This document shows positions 33,750 to 42,974 of a DNA stretch of 64,000 nt, in pieces (position 1 is the stretch's first letter; every line of letters starts with the position of its first letter). Origin of the DNA: Ectobacillus polymachus (lineage in GTDB: Bacteria; Bacillota; Bacilli; Bacillales; Bacillaceae_G); contig NZ_JBLREB010000001.1 of NCBI RefSeq assembly GCF_048159605.1, positions 1,550,001 through 1,614,000 of the forward strand, in the 5' to 3' direction. The notes under the pieces are model-generated. The model saw only the letters and a program-made list of their open reading frames with translations, did no database searches and was not told where the DNA came from. The position numbers were made by a program, and so were the translations under genes.

Positions 33750-35094
33750 CCCTTACTGCACGCTCCTCTTTTCCTGATACGCGACAATGCAACAGACCAT
33801 CATGCAATTGTACAGAAATGTCATCGCCAGACTGCACTTGTTTTACGCTTTTTACAAGCTGTTTATCCTTATCATAGGCAATTCCATAACCTCGCATCAT
33901 AATATGAAGTGGACTAAGCATTTCCAGTTTTTCAACCATTCGAGTGAAATCAAATTGTTTATGTTGGACATAAACTCTTATTTCTCGCTCTAATTGTTTT
34001 CGAAGCTGTTTCGAAATCGTGGTGGCTCGTGAAATACTATTTGCCGGATGATGCTTTTGCATTTGAAGCACAAGTTGCTGCAAACGATTTGTTTTTTTCT
34101 CTATATAGTTTACATTTGCTTGCGTAAGCGAGTCTAATAAACGATCAAGCTGTTCTTCTTTTTGCCCATACAATTGCTTAGGATAACGAAATGCATAGGA
34201 TTTCTGCAATGATAGAAGCTGTTCACGTTTACTCTCAACTATTTCTTTCATCACACGTCCTAAACGAAGTGTCCGTTGCATAACCTTCTCTTCAAGCTCG
34301 AGAATATTAGGAACAGCAAGTTCAGCTGCAGCCGTTGGTGTTGGTGCTCGTAAATCTGCTACAAAATCTGCAATAGTAAAGTCTGTTTCATGTCCAACTG
34401 CCGAAATAACCGGGATATGACTAGCAAATATAGCCCTAGCAACTATTTCCTCATTAAATGCCCATAGTTCTTCAATAGATCCGCCGCCTCGTCCAACTAT
34501 TAAAACATCTAATGTATTCATTTCATTAGCCTTTTGTATTGCACTAGCGATTGAAGGCGCTGCAAATTCTCCTTGTACATATACCGGAAATATAATGATT
34601 TTTGCAACCGGATATCGACGCTTAATGGTTGTAATAATATCACGAACAGCAGCACCTGTCGGAGATGTAATGACTCCAATCATTTCTGGATAGGGCGGAA
34701 TGGCTTTTTTATTTGCAAGCGAAAAAAGTCCTTGCTCTTCTAACCGAGCTTTCATTTGTTCATAGGCCAAATATAAATTGCCAATTCCATCCGGCTGCAT
34801 GTCGTGAACGTATAACTGATAATTACCGCCAGCTTCGTATACAGTTACCTGTCCTTTCAGAAGCACCTTCATTCCATTCTCCGGGGTAAAGGCTAAATTC
34901 CGATTGTAGCTCGAGAACATAACAGCTGAAATGCGAGCTCCTTCATCTTTTAATGTAAAATACATATGCCCACGGCTATGCAACTTAAAATTAGAAATCT
35001 CACCCTTCAGCAAAATAGATTGCAGGTGAGGATCTCGATCCAATCTTGCTTTCATATATTTGGTTAAAGCTGAAACCGTTACATATTTATCCAT
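33724..35094 (-). CDS. xseA: Exodeoxyribonuclease VII large subunit
   Basis: The 456-residue catalytic subunit of exonuclease VII, degrading single-stranded DNA from both ends. An N-terminal OB-fold (1-105, LKGEISNFKLHSRGHMYFTLKDE) is followed by the nuclease domain with VITSPTGAAVRDI, VGRGGGSIEELWAFN and SAVGHETDFTIADFVAD, then a long coiled coil and a short C-terminal tail. The ATG at 35094 closely follows the folD stop region; the N terminus MDKYVTVSALTKYMK is standard. Confidence 0.96.
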   Translation of the reverse strand: MDKYVTVSALTKYMKARLDRDPHLQSILLKGEISNFKLHSRGHMYFTLKDEGARISAVMFSSYNRNLAFTPENGMKVLLKGQVTVYEAGGNYQLYVHDMQPDGIGNLYLAYEQMKARLEEQGLFSLANKKAIPPYPEMIGVITSPTGAAVRDIITTIKRRYPVAKIIIFPVYVQGEFAAPSIASAIQKANEMNTLDVLIVGRGGGSIEELWAFNEEIVARAIFASHIPVISAVGHETDFTIADFVADLRAPTPTAAAELAVPNILELEEKVMQRTLRLGRVMKEIVESKREQLLSLQKSYAFRYPKQLYGQKEEQLDRLLDSLTQANVNYIEKKTNRLQQLVLQMQKHHPANSISRATTISKQLRKQLEREIRVYVQHKQFDFTRMVEKLEMLSPLHIMMRGYGIAYDKDKQLVKSVKQVQSGDDISVQLHDGLLHCRVSGKEERAVRDGKENTKL

Positions 35095-35106
35095 TCTCTT
35101 CAGTCC

Positions 35107-35970
35107 TTAGTTATGAACAATAGAAAGATTACGTTCTGCTACTAAAACGGTGTTATGAAGTAACATCGTAATCGTCATCGGTCCAACACCCCTTGGCACT
35201 GGCGTAATATATCCTGCTACATTTAATACATCATCAAAATCAACATCACCGCAAAGTTTACCCGTTTCCAATCGGTTTACACCAACATCAATAACAACAG
35301 CCCCCTGCTTTACATAATCAGCTGTAATCATCTTTGGTTTGCCAACAGCAACAACGAGAATGTCTGCCATCTTCGTTATTTCTTTCAAATTAACGGTTCT
35401 AGAATGGGTATAGGTAACCGTAGCGTTTTCATTTAGAAATAATTGTCCAACTGGTTTTCCAACAATATTACTGCGTCCAACTACAACAACATGTTTGCCG
35501 TTTATATCAATTTGTTTTTCTTTTACGAGCTCTATTATACCGTGCGGTGTACAAGGAAGAAGTGTATCTTGTCCTATCATCATTCGACCGATGTTGATTG
35601 GATGGAAGCCATCTACATCTTTTAATGGGGAAATGCGTTCAATAACAGCTTCCTCACGTATATGTTTAGGTAATGGCAGCTGTACGAGAAGACCGTGTAT
35701 ATGTACATCCTCATTCACTCGGTCAATTTCTTGCAACAATCGTTCTTCAGTAATAGTTTCCGGAAATTCGATTAGTTCAAAATGAATACCAGCTTCTTCA
35801 CTTGCCTTTCCTTTTCCTCTTACATAGGAACGTGAAGCAGGATTATCCCCAACTAAAATTACGGCTAAGCCTGGAGTAATTCCATTTGCCTTCAGAGCTT
35901 CTACACGTTCTTTAATTTCCTGTCTTTTCTTCTGTGCAATTTCTAACCCCTTAATAAGTTCAGCTGTCAT
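35107..35970 (-). CDS. folD: Bifunctional methylene-THF dehydrogenase/cyclohydrolase FolD
   Basis: A 287-residue enzyme converting 5,10-methylene-THF to 10-formyl-THF through methenyl-THF, with NADP. Family motifs: YVRGKGKASEEAGI with the catalytic Lys region, VQLPLPKHI, PLKDVDGFHPINIG, VVVGRSNIVGKPVG for cofactor binding and PVPRGVGPMTITMLLHNT near the C terminus. GGGGAGGAAG precedes the ATG. It links one-carbon units, including those from the gcv genes in this window, to purine synthesis. Confidence 0.97.
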   Translation of the reverse strand: MTAELIKGLEIAQKKRQEIKERVEALKANGITPGLAVILVGDNPASRSYVRGKGKASEEAGIHFELIEFPETITEERLLQEIDRVNEDVHIHGLLVQLPLPKHIREEAVIERISPLKDVDGFHPINIGRMMIGQDTLLPCTPHGIIELVKEKQIDINGKHVVVVGRSNIVGKPVGQLFLNENATVTYTHSRTVNLKEITKMADILVVAVGKPKMITADYVKQGAVVIDVGVNRLETGKLCGDVDFDDVLNVAGYITPVPRGVGPMTITMLLHNTVLVAERNLSIVHN

Positions 35971-35993
35971 GATTTCTTCCTCCCCTTATTCAT

Positions 35994-36386
35994 TTACATA
36001 GATTCTTTTACTTTTGAAAGAACGCCGTTGATAAAGCGGCGAGATTCTTCATCCCCAAAAACCTTTGCAATTTCGATAGCCTCGTTAATAGAAACATTTT
36101 CTGGAATTTCTTTCATGTAAATAAGTTCAAAAACTGCTAGGCGCAAAATATTTCGATCAACCGTACCCATCCGATCAATTGTCCAGTTTTCAAGATTTTT
36201 TTCAATTATTGAATCGATTTCCTCTTTATGTTCTAAAACACCTAGCACAAGCTGTTCTAGAAACTCATTCTTCTCTTCGCCTTCCTTTAATGTATTCAGC
36301 AAGGCTATTTTCGGATCAATTTCACCTGCAATATCTATTTGATATAATGCTTGCATCGCTTTTTCTCTTGACGTCCTACGTTTCAT
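35994..36386 (-). CDS. nusB: Transcription antitermination factor NusB
   Basis: A 130-residue all-helical RNA-binding protein acting with NusE in rRNA antitermination. It begins MKRRTSREKAMQALYQIDI and has the C-terminal AVFELIYMKEIPENVSINEAIEIAKVFGDEESRRFINGVLSKV region of the family. The gene follows a 460-base gap that holds an upstream terminator and copy 3 of the AGTGAAACTT element, so it is probably the first gene of the nusB-folD-xseAB-ispA transcript. Confidence 0.96.
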   Translation of the reverse strand: MKRRTSREKAMQALYQIDIAGEIDPKIALLNTLKEGEEKNEFLEQLVLGVLEHKEEIDSIIEKNLENWTIDRMGTVDRNILRLAVFELIYMKEIPENVSINEAIEIAKVFGDEESRRFINGVLSKVKESM

Positions 36387-36530
36387 CGTAACTCTCCTTT
36401 TGCTTTACATCTATTCTATAGTATGTGATTTCATCCGAAATTACCCTCATTCATAAGCAGGTTACACATACACGATTTTACAAGCCAAACAACTGATAGG
36501 CTTATATGAAGCTAATATGAAGCTAGTCTG
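36387..36530 (-). other. nusB leader downstream of copy 3
   Basis: About 145 bases without a gene. It contains the second stem of the element (AGCCAGAC with GTTTGGCT, minus strand, about 36484-36535) enclosing a tandem direct repeat TAGCTTCATAT. No known riboswitch recognised. Confidence 0.45.
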
Positions 36531-36586
36531 GCTAACCCCTAAGCACAAGCTGGGATCCCCCTCTTAGGGAAAAGTTTCACTTTATA
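36531..36586 (-). ncRNA. AGTGAAACTT structured element, copy 3, in the nusB leader
   Basis: Minus-strand reading: TATAAAGTGAAACTT (to 36572), TT, then CCCTAAG (36569-36563) pairing with CTTAGGG (36543-36537), and GTTAG (36536-36532). Compared with copies 2 and 4 the stem bases change on both sides, keeping pairing. It lies about 150-195 bases before nusB and points toward it. Confidence 0.7.
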
Positions 36587-36793
36587 CAATAACATGATAA
36601 TATCATATTTCACATGTTTATACACACATTCTTCAAGAAGAATAGCTGAAAAGTTAACTTATGATTATGTATTACCAAAGAATGTACGGATTTATACCAT
36701 ATTAACAGGTAGTAAGCTCCTTACTTATAAGCCATTAAAGAAATCAAAAAAGGCTTACTTAACCAGATATTCACTTTATTGCTATAGTTTTTA

Positions 36794-36834
36794 CAAAAAA
36801 AGGACCGAATACAGCGTGCTGTATACCGGTCCTT
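36794..36834 (-). terminator. Terminator of the accBC-yqhY operon
   Basis: AAGGACCG and CGGTCCTT with inner ATACAGC/GCTGTAT form the stem; on the minus strand TTTTTT follows. The remaining bases 36587-36793 show no gene. Confidence 0.92.
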
Positions 36835-36849
36835 CTTTAGCTTCACATG

Positions 36850-37242
36850 TTATAGTGATTCTACTTCTGGTTTTGGTGTATCGAATGTTACACCTACAAC
36901 ATGAACATTTACTTCTTTTAATTCTAAACCTGTCATTGTTAAAAGCGCTTGACGAACATTGTCTTGAATCTTTTGGGCCACCAATGGAATGCTAACACCA
37001 AAATTCATAACCACGAAAATATCTACGATAATTCCATCATCCGTAAGTTCTACCTTTACGCCTTTACCATGATTTTTTTTGCCTAGTTTTTCAACTACAC
37101 CTGCAGCGAAGTTACCACGCATTGCAGCTACACCTTCTACTTCAGTAGAAGCAATACCAGCAATTACCTCAATGACTTCAGGTGCAATTTCCACCTTACC
37201 TAGGCTGGATTCTTGTCCCATATTAATCACATTTTCAGACAT
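36850..37242 (-). CDS. yqhY: Asp23/YqhY family protein
   Basis: A 130-residue cytosolic protein of the Asp23 (DUF322) family. The core GKVEIAPEVIEVIAGIASTEVEGVAAM and the C-terminal IVDIFVVMNFGVSIPLVAQKIQDNVRQAL are typical. In Bacillus YqhY is linked to control of acetyl-CoA carboxylase, which fits its position directly after accB-accC. The start is the ATG at 37242 after GGGAGG; a TTG two codons earlier is less well placed. A terminator follows. Confidence 0.93.
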   Translation of the reverse strand: MSENVINMGQESSLGKVEIAPEVIEVIAGIASTEVEGVAAMRGNFAAGVVEKLGKKNHGKGVKVELTDDGIIVDIFVVMNFGVSIPLVAQKIQDNVRQALLTMTGLELKEVNVHVVGVTFDTPKPEVESL

Positions 37243-37265
37243 ACGCAAAACCTCCCTTATCCTTA

Positions 37266-38618
37266 TTATTGCGTAACTAGATCATGTGTTTCAAGGAATT
37301 TCGTATTAAATTCACCTTTTACGAAATCAGGGTTGTTTAAAAGCTGTAAATGGAAAGGAATAGTCGTATGTACTCCTTCAATTACAAATTCACTTAACGC
37401 ACGCTTCATTTTTGCGATTGCTTCCTCACGTGTTTTTCCATGTACGATAAGCTTTGCAACCATTGAATCGTAGAAAGGAGGAATAGAATATCCTGGATAT
37501 ACTGCTGAATCAATGCGAACACCATTACCACCTGGTGCAAGGTACATAGATACTTTACCTGGAGATGGCATGAAATTTTTAGCAGGGTTTTCTGCGTTAA
37601 TACGGCATTCCATTGCCCAACCATTAAATTGTACTTGGTCTTGAGTAATAGAAAGTTTTTCTCCAGATGCTACTCGGAGCATCTCTTTAATTAAGTCAAC
37701 GCCCGTTACATATTCTGTAACTGGGTGTTCTACTTGAATTCTAGTGTTCATTTCCATGAAATAGAACTTCTTCTCTTTGTATTCATAAATAAATTCAATT
37801 GTACCTGCACCTGTATAGTTAACAGCTTGGGCTGCTTTTACAGCTGCAGCTCCCATTTTTTGGCGAACTTCATCATCAATAGCTGGTGATGGAGATTCTT
37901 CAAGAAGCTTTTGCAGACGTCTTTGAATAGAACAGTCACGTTCTCCAAGGTGAATTACATTTCCATGTGTATCGGCCATAACTTGTATTTCTACATGGCG
38001 GAAATCCTCAATATATTTTTCAATATATACACCTGGGTTACCAAAAGCTGTGCTTGCTTCTCGTTGCGTAATTTGAATTCCTTTCACAAGCTCTTCTTCC
38101 GTACGAGCTACACGAATTCCTTTTCCGCCTCCGCCAGCAGTTGCTTTAATAATAACTGGATATCCCATTTCATTAGCAAGTTCTACCGCTTCTTCTGTGC
38201 TGTTAATAATACCTTGTGACCCTGGAACAATTGGAACACCAGCAGCTCTCATTGTTTCACGAGCTACGTCCTTTGTTCCCATCTTATTAATTGCTTCTGG
38301 ACTAGGTCCAATCCAAGAAATATTGCATTCTCCACATAGCTCTGCAAAATCAGCATTTTCAGCTAAAAATCCATATCCAGGATGGAGTGCATCACAACCT
38401 GTTAATTTTGCAACACTTACAATATTCGTCATATTTAAATAGCTATCTTTTGAAGGGGTTGGACCTACGCAATACGCTTCATCGGCAATTTGTACATGAA
38501 GGGCATCGTGGTCAGCCTCAGAGTAGATCGCAACTGTTTCAATATTTAATTCTTTACAAGCCCGAATGATTCTCACTGCAATTTCGCCACGATTAGCAAT
38601 TAACACTTTTTTAATCAT
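37266..38618 (-). CDS. accC: Acetyl-CoA carboxylase biotin carboxylase subunit
   Basis: A 450-residue ATP-grasp enzyme that carboxylates the biotin on AccB, first half-reaction of malonyl-CoA synthesis. It starts with IKKVLIANRGEIAVRIIRA, has the glycine-rich ATP loop KATAGGGGKGIRVA, the catalytic MEMNTRIQVEHPVTE, and ends with the biotin carboxylase C domain. AGGAGG lies before the ATG. It is co-transcribed with accB and yqhY. Confidence 0.98.
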   Translation of the reverse strand: MIKKVLIANRGEIAVRIIRACKELNIETVAIYSEADHDALHVQIADEAYCVGPTPSKDSYLNMTNIVSVAKLTGCDALHPGYGFLAENADFAELCGECNISWIGPSPEAINKMGTKDVARETMRAAGVPIVPGSQGIINSTEEAVELANEMGYPVIIKATAGGGGKGIRVARTEEELVKGIQITQREASTAFGNPGVYIEKYIEDFRHVEIQVMADTHGNVIHLGERDCSIQRRLQKLLEESPSPAIDDEVRQKMGAAAVKAAQAVNYTGAGTIEFIYEYKEKKFYFMEMNTRIQVEHPVTEYVTGVDLIKEMLRVASGEKLSITQDQVQFNGWAMECRINAENPAKNFMPSPGKVSMYLAPGGNGVRIDSAVYPGYSIPPFYDSMVAKLIVHGKTREEAIAKMKRALSEFVIEGVHTTIPFHLQLLNNPDFVKGEFNTKFLETHDLVTQ

Positions 38619-38668
38619 ACGACATCCTCCTTATGCTTTATTTAGAATCCTGTAAACGAATATTCTCG

Positions 38669-39169
38669 TTATGGGCGCACAAGGAACAATGGTTGTCCAT
38701 ACTCTACAAGTTGACCATTTTTCACTAAAATTTCTACGATTTCACCACTAACTTCTGCTTCAATTTCATTGAATAATTTCATTGCTTCAACGATACAAAC
38801 TACTGAATCATCACTAACACGGTCTCCAACTTTCACATATGCTGGTGTTTCAGGTGATGGAGCTGAATAGAAAGTTCCTACCATTGGTGATGTAATTTTG
38901 AGTAAAGTTTCGTCTTCTGCTACCTTAGCTGTTTCTTTAACTTCTGCTTGTACTTCTGGTGCTGCTACTGCTACTGGAGCAGGCGCTGCAACTACTTTAG
39001 GTTCTGAAACAACACGAGTTTCTACTACTGGTGCAGCTTCGTATGTAACAACATTATTATTTTGTTTTTTCAACTTAATTGTTGAACCATCTGCTTTGTA
39101 CTCGAATTCATCAATATTTGAGCTATCAATTAATTTAATAAGCTCACGAACCTCTTGAATTTTGAACAT
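38669..39169 (-). CDS. accB: Biotin carboxyl carrier protein of acetyl-CoA carboxylase
   Basis: A 166-residue carrier with an N-terminal helical part, a flexible Ala/Pro/Val-rich linker (about 50-85) and a C-terminal biotinyl domain. The biotinylated lysine is in VEAMKLFNEIEAE, and the thumb region is SPMVGTFYSAPSPE. The start is the ATG at 39169 (MFKIQEVRELIKL), with a purine-rich GGAGTGGATGGG before it; an upstream six-codon extension is unlikely. Confidence 0.97.
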   Translation of the reverse strand: MFKIQEVRELIKLIDSSNIDEFEYKADGSTIKLKKQNNNVVTYEAAPVVETRVVSEPKVVAAPAPVAVAAPEVQAEVKETAKVAEDETLLKITSPMVGTFYSAPSPETPAYVKVGDRVSDDSVVCIVEAMKLFNEIEAEVSGEIVEILVKNGQLVEYGQPLFLVRP

Positions 39170-39530
39170 AATCCCATCCACTCCCATAAACTATTGTATA
39201 CCTTTTCATATTACGACAAATTTTTTATAAATTCCAACTATTTTTCAATACGCTGATATAATTTATTTTAGAATAAGAAAAGAATGAATCCTAAGTAATC
39301 ATAACAATTTCATTGTAAAATTGGCAAGACCACTTTGTGAATATTTTTTTAAAAAAATAAAATAAATATTGATTAATTATCATCTTCTTGAAAAATAAAG
39401 AATTTTACAAATTTTGAAAACTAAAAAAAACAATCTTTGTATAACTAATATGAGTTCCAGTACATGCGTTTTAGTATAGCATATTCGCTAGGAAATCATT
39501 CTTATTTTTCAAAAAAATACCTATTTTTTC
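39170..39530. other. AT-rich intergenic region between accB and spoIIIAH
   Basis: About 360 bases, over 75% A+T, without a gene on either strand. It should hold the accB promoter (a TATACAAT -10 lies near 39190-39200 on the minus strand) and ends at the spoIIIAH terminator. No riboswitch or conserved hairpin recognised. Confidence 0.5.
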
Positions 39531-39537
39531 AAAATAA

Positions 39538-39560
39538 AAACTGCCTTTTCGGCAGCTTTT
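39538..39560 (-). terminator. Terminator of the spoIIIA operon
   Basis: CTGCC/GGCAG stem around TTTTC flanked by A- and T-runs; on the minus strand TTTTTATTTT follows. It begins at the spoIIIAH stop. Confidence 0.85.
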
Positions 39561-40101
39561 ATTTTACAGGATCAAACTTTACGGCTACATTTTTCGGTCC
39601 TATTTCTCCCTTTACGAGCTGAATGATTTTATTTGCATCTTTCGAGGATTGCTGCGGAGCTATTACTGTAATGCGAACATCATTTCCGTCTGCCCTTACA
39701 AGCGCATCCTTGTATCCTTCTGATTTAATGAGTGTTTCAATAAGTACCTCTTTTGTTGCTACATCATTTAATTGTTGCAATTGATCCATTGCTTTGCTCT
39801 TATCATCAGCCGATGCCGAAGCGGATGTCATTACCTCTTGAAGTTGTTCCTTTGCTATGTTACGTTTGTCCTCTAATTCTAAACGGAGCTGCGCAAATTG
39901 TTCATCACCAGACAACTTTGTAGTCTGATTCATCTGATTCGTTTTGGTTCCATCTCCACCCGTCTTATCCTTTGCCTTTTGATCAACAGGACTCGTTACG
40001 ACATTAGAATTGTGGCTGTCAGGAGTTGTTACATAGTAAACAGAAAGCACAATTACTAAACTCAACATCGTTAATAACCAAACTGTTTGTTTCTTTAACA
40101 C
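39559..40101 (-). CDS. spoIIIAH: Stage III sporulation protein AH
   Basis: A 180-residue mother-cell membrane protein that meets forespore SpoIIQ to form the feeding-tube channel. One N-terminal membrane helix (about 9-26) is followed by a charged, low-complexity linker (30-80) and an EscJ/PrgK-like ring-building domain (about 90-180, with KEVLIETLIKSEGYKDALVRADGNDVRITV in pieces). It is shorter than the B. subtilis protein mainly in the linker. Last gene of the operon, followed by a terminator. Confidence 0.95.
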   Translation of the reverse strand: MLKKQTVWLLTMLSLVIVLSVYYVTTPDSHNSNVVTSPVDQKAKDKTGGDGTKTNQMNQTTKLSGDEQFAQLRLELEDKRNIAKEQLQEVMTSASASADDKSKAMDQLQQLNDVATKEVLIETLIKSEGYKDALVRADGNDVRITVIAPQQSSKDANKIIQLVKGEIGPKNVAVKFDPVK

Positions 40102-40114
40102 TTCTATTCCTCCT

Positions 40115-40753
40115 TTAGCTTTTTTTGGCTAAAATAGAAACACGATGACTTGGGACACCGAGTAGCCTTGTAACTGCATCTAGTATATTTTTTTTAACCT
40201 CGATGTTATCTGCTCCTTTAGCCGTTACGATTACGCCGCGGACTTGAGGCTTATCAACTCTGGTGACAACAGGAACCTCTTTATCACCATTCCGTACAAT
40301 TACAACTTTGCTATCTGTGGATTGATCATCTACAATGCGTTTACCACCATCGCGATCCGTTTCTTCTGTTTTTTGGTTGTGTGTTACATTGTCTCTTTCA
40401 AGCACATTTGTTTCAGAAGAGGCAAGATTAACTACGACTGTTACATCACTCACACCATTAATACCTTCCAATGCATTTTTAAGCTGGTCTTCAAAGTTTT
40501 TTTCCTCTTTTTCAATTTGTGGTAAACTCGAATTATTTTGTGAAAATGCCCGTACATCTCCTGGCTCATTACTACTCTGTTTTTGAGTAGGGATTGTTTG
40601 TTTGCTTTGAAACAAATTACTTGAAAACATAAGCACAATACCGAGTGCCAACAATAGTAAGATAAGCTTAGGATTTAATCTTTTTTTTGTGTTATCTCCA
40701 TCATCAATACCTTGAAATAGCCTTTGAAACCAATTTGATTTATTGTCGTTCAT
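40115..40753 (-). CDS. spoIIIAG: Stage III sporulation protein AG
   Basis: A 212-residue single-pass membrane protein forming a large ring in the SpoIIIA-SpoIIQ complex. The membrane helix (about 27-45, LILLLLALGIVLMFSSNLF) follows a short cytoplasmic N terminus; the rest is extracellular with a ring-building motif split by a variable insertion (KQTEETDRDGG region) and ending VRGVIVTAKGADNIEVKKNI. The ATG at 40753 is chosen over an upstream in-frame start because it gives the family N terminus; it overlaps spoIIIAF by 14 bases. Confidence 0.95.
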   Translation of the reverse strand: MNDNKSNWFQRLFQGIDDGDNTKKRLNPKLILLLLALGIVLMFSSNLFQSKQTIPTQKQSSNEPGDVRAFSQNNSSLPQIEKEEKNFEDQLKNALEGINGVSDVTVVVNLASSETNVLERDNVTHNQKTEETDRDGGKRIVDDQSTDSKVVIVRNGDKEVPVVTRVDKPQVRGVIVTAKGADNIEVKKNILDAVTRLLGVPSHRVSILAKKS

Positions 40754-41366
40754 ACGTTTTTCCTGCCCTCCCTTCACCGAGTTTAATTATGCTTTCATCA
40801 ATCTGCCACACTGTAGAAAGGAATTGCTGGACCTGAGATGTCATTTGTTTATCAGCTGGAGGTTCTGACGATGCAATATCCACCTTTTTCACAGCCTCAA
40901 TAGTTGCAGGCTGCCTTCCATCAACCTTTGCAAGAGTCACCGTCACAGCTTCGATGTCTTTTTGTGAAGTTACCTCCTGCTTGTCTTTTGCTATAGCAAT
41001 GTCCAGATGGACGATTTGCATCCCATAATCACTTTCTAGCTTTTTCGAAACTTCGTTTTTCATCTGGACAGCCATCTGTTCTAAAATATATGCACGTTGC
41101 ATGGCTTGTATTTCTTTTTTCTTTGCAGCAATGTTATTTTCTACTTTCTTATCATCAATGCCCTTCTCATAGAAACTTGAAATAGCTTTCGTAACATCAG
41201 TTTGTAAAAGTGTAAAAAAAGGAGTTAAAATAAGCACAATGAGAAGTAAACTAACGACTAATTTTACATATTTTTGCATGTTTGAATTTGGAATGAGTAA
41301 ATGAATCATCGTCGCAAAAAGAAGGAAGACTACAATACTTCGAACCCAATCTGTAATATATTGCAT
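40740..41366 (-). CDS. spoIIIAF: Stage III sporulation protein AF
   Basis: A 208-residue protein with two N-terminal membrane helices (about 8-25 and 35-55) and a C-terminal domain resembling ring-building motifs of secretion systems, part of the mother-cell-to-forespore channel. GGAGGGAAG precedes the ATG at 41366 (MQYITDWVRSIVVF). A longer frame reaching 41504 has no ribosome site and lies inside spoIIIAE. SpoIIIAF is needed for SigG activity in the forespore with the rest of the operon. Confidence 0.94.
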   Translation of the reverse strand: MQYITDWVRSIVVFLLFATMIHLLIPNSNMQKYVKLVVSLLLIVLILTPFFTLLQTDVTKAISSFYEKGIDDKKVENNIAAKKKEIQAMQRAYILEQMAVQMKNEVSKKLESDYGMQIVHLDIAIAKDKQEVTSQKDIEAVTVTLAKVDGRQPATIEAVKKVDIASSEPPADKQMTSQVQQFLSTVWQIDESIIKLGEGRAGKTYERQ

Positions 41367-41377
41367 ATACTTCCCTC

Positions 41378-42553
41378 CTATCTCATCATTAAAGTGACAT
41401 TCCCAGCAGCAATTACAATCGTAATACTTAGAAAAAACATGAGCGAAACAATTGCTAAACATGCAAAAACATAAATAATGCTTTTTCCAATCGTATCTAT
41501 GCATTGAATAATTGCATTGCTCCCTATCGGCTGTAAGCTAGCAGCAGCAAAGCGATAGATGAAGGCAATAGCAAAAATTTTAATAGCAGGAAAGGCGATA
41601 ATGAGCGCTAGTATGATTGTTCCAGCTATTCCAACCGTATTTTTCAATAAAGCAGAGGCACTCAATACCGTATCTGTTGCTTCAGTAAAAAATCTTCCTA
41701 CAACCGGAATAAAATTACCTGTTACAAATTTTGCTGTTTTGATAGCCATGCCGTCCGCAATCGCCGTTGCCGTTCCCTGAACAGATAATACCGCCAAAAA
41801 AATGGTTAAAAACACACCAATCAGCCAAACACTTACATTCTGTAGAAGTTTAGACAGCTTTGTTACTTTATATTGATCACTCAGCGTACTGACAATACTT
41901 AAAATACACGAGAGCATGAGTAGAGGTAATACAATATAGTTCATGAGCATTCCGCTCGTATTCATTAGGAAAACAAGAATGGGGTGAAAAAATGCAACAG
42001 ACACAACACCGCCTCCGGCTGCAATAAGCGCAAGAAGAATAGGCAGAAAAGCTAAAATGAAGTCAATCATCATTTGAATCGTATCCTTTGCGTAGGTCGT
42101 TACTACGTAAAAACTATTAAGTGCAAAAATCATAAGCACCATGTAAATAACCGTATCTGCAACTTTATTACTCGTTTTCTTTTCAAACGAAGATTGCAAA
42201 GACTGTAAGAGAGCGCTAAATACCGTTAGCAAGATTAAAGTTCCAAGCAGTTTTCCATTTGCAATCAGCTCATGAAACAAATACTTTGTTAATCCACTAA
42301 ACCACTCTTGCAGGGAAAATTTCTTTTCACCTTTAATAAATTCCTGAAAGCTTCCTTTCTGACTTTCTGGCAAATAGACTCCATACTTATTAACAAGCTC
42401 ATCCCAATAGTCTTTAATATCATTTACTCCAAGTTTATCAATCTGCTCATTTACGTTATCATTCACCGTAGTCGAAGCAGCTTGTACAATAAAGGAAGAT
42501 GCGAAAAAGAAAAGAAAAAATAAGAGAAAATAGGCAATTCTTTTTACTGACAT
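41378..42553 (-). CDS. spoIIIAE: Stage III sporulation protein AE
   Basis: A 391-residue polytopic membrane protein. A cleavable-looking signal segment (1-25) precedes an extracellular stretch and then about eight membrane helices from residue 90 on. It is the largest integral membrane part of the SpoIIIA channel, with similarity to transporter-like proteins only in general character. The start is the ATG at 42553 after AGGTGG. Position between AD and AF is invariant in spore formers. Confidence 0.95.
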   Translation of the reverse strand: MSVKRIAYFLLFFLFFFASSFIVQAASTTVNDNVNEQIDKLGVNDIKDYWDELVNKYGVYLPESQKGSFQEFIKGEKKFSLQEWFSGLTKYLFHELIANGKLLGTLILLTVFSALLQSLQSSFEKKTSNKVADTVIYMVLMIFALNSFYVVTTYAKDTIQMMIDFILAFLPILLALIAAGGGVVSVAFFHPILVFLMNTSGMLMNYIVLPLLMLSCILSIVSTLSDQYKVTKLSKLLQNVSVWLIGVFLTIFLAVLSVQGTATAIADGMAIKTAKFVTGNFIPVVGRFFTEATDTVLSASALLKNTVGIAGTIILALIIAFPAIKIFAIAFIYRFAAASLQPIGSNAIIQCIDTIGKSIIYVFACLAIVSLMFFLSITIVIAAGNVTLMMR

Positions 42554-42569
42554 TGTCTCACCACCTTCT

Positions 42570-42965
42570 TTATTTCGGCATGAAACCAAGCACTGTCTCT
42601 ATAACAACCGTTAAAATTGGAATTGCCATTGCCAGAATAAGCACTTTTCCTGCCAACTCAATTTTAGATGCAATAGCACTTTGTCCAGCATCCTTTGTCA
42701 CATGGGATGCAAATTCTGCAATATAGGCAATTCCAATGATTTTTACCAATGTTTCCACATATACGTTGTTTATTTTTGCTTCTTTGGCAATACGAGCTAT
42801 CATGGCTAGAATCGTTCCGACCTGATCCAGTATAAGAAGAAAGATAACGCTCCCTACAAACACAACGAACATAGATGTAATACTAGATTTTTGCTGATTC
42901 AGTAGAGAGGCAATAAAAGTTGCAATTAAGCCCAGCCCAACAATTTGAAAAATCTCGATGGAAAT
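42570..42965 (-). CDS. spoIIIAD: Stage III sporulation protein AD, non-canonical start codon
   Basis: A membrane protein of about 131 residues with four hydrophobic helices, related to SpoIIIAC and needed for the channel. Annotation from the first ATG (42872) would remove the conserved N-terminal IEIFQIVGLGLIATFIA. Upstream of that ATG the frame stays open to the spoIIIAC stop (TAG, 42977-42975) but holds no ATG, GTG or TTG. Initiation must therefore use ATT (42965), which aligns with the B. subtilis Met-x-Ile-Glu start, or ATC (42959), which lies eight bases after AAGGAGG. I show the ATT. Confidence 0.85.
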   Translation of the reverse strand: MSIEIFQIVGLGLIATFIASLLNQQKSSITSMFVVFVGSVIFLLILDQVGTILAMIARIAKEAKINNVYVETLVKIIGIAYIAEFASHVTKDAGQSAIASKIELAGKVLILAMAIPILTVVIETVLGFMPK

Positions 42966-42974
42966 CGCCTCCTT

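Noticed and set aside
36594..36995. A 133-residue plus-strand open frame
   Set aside because: It runs through the accBC-yqhY terminator and antisense to yqhY, with no ribosome site or family resemblance.
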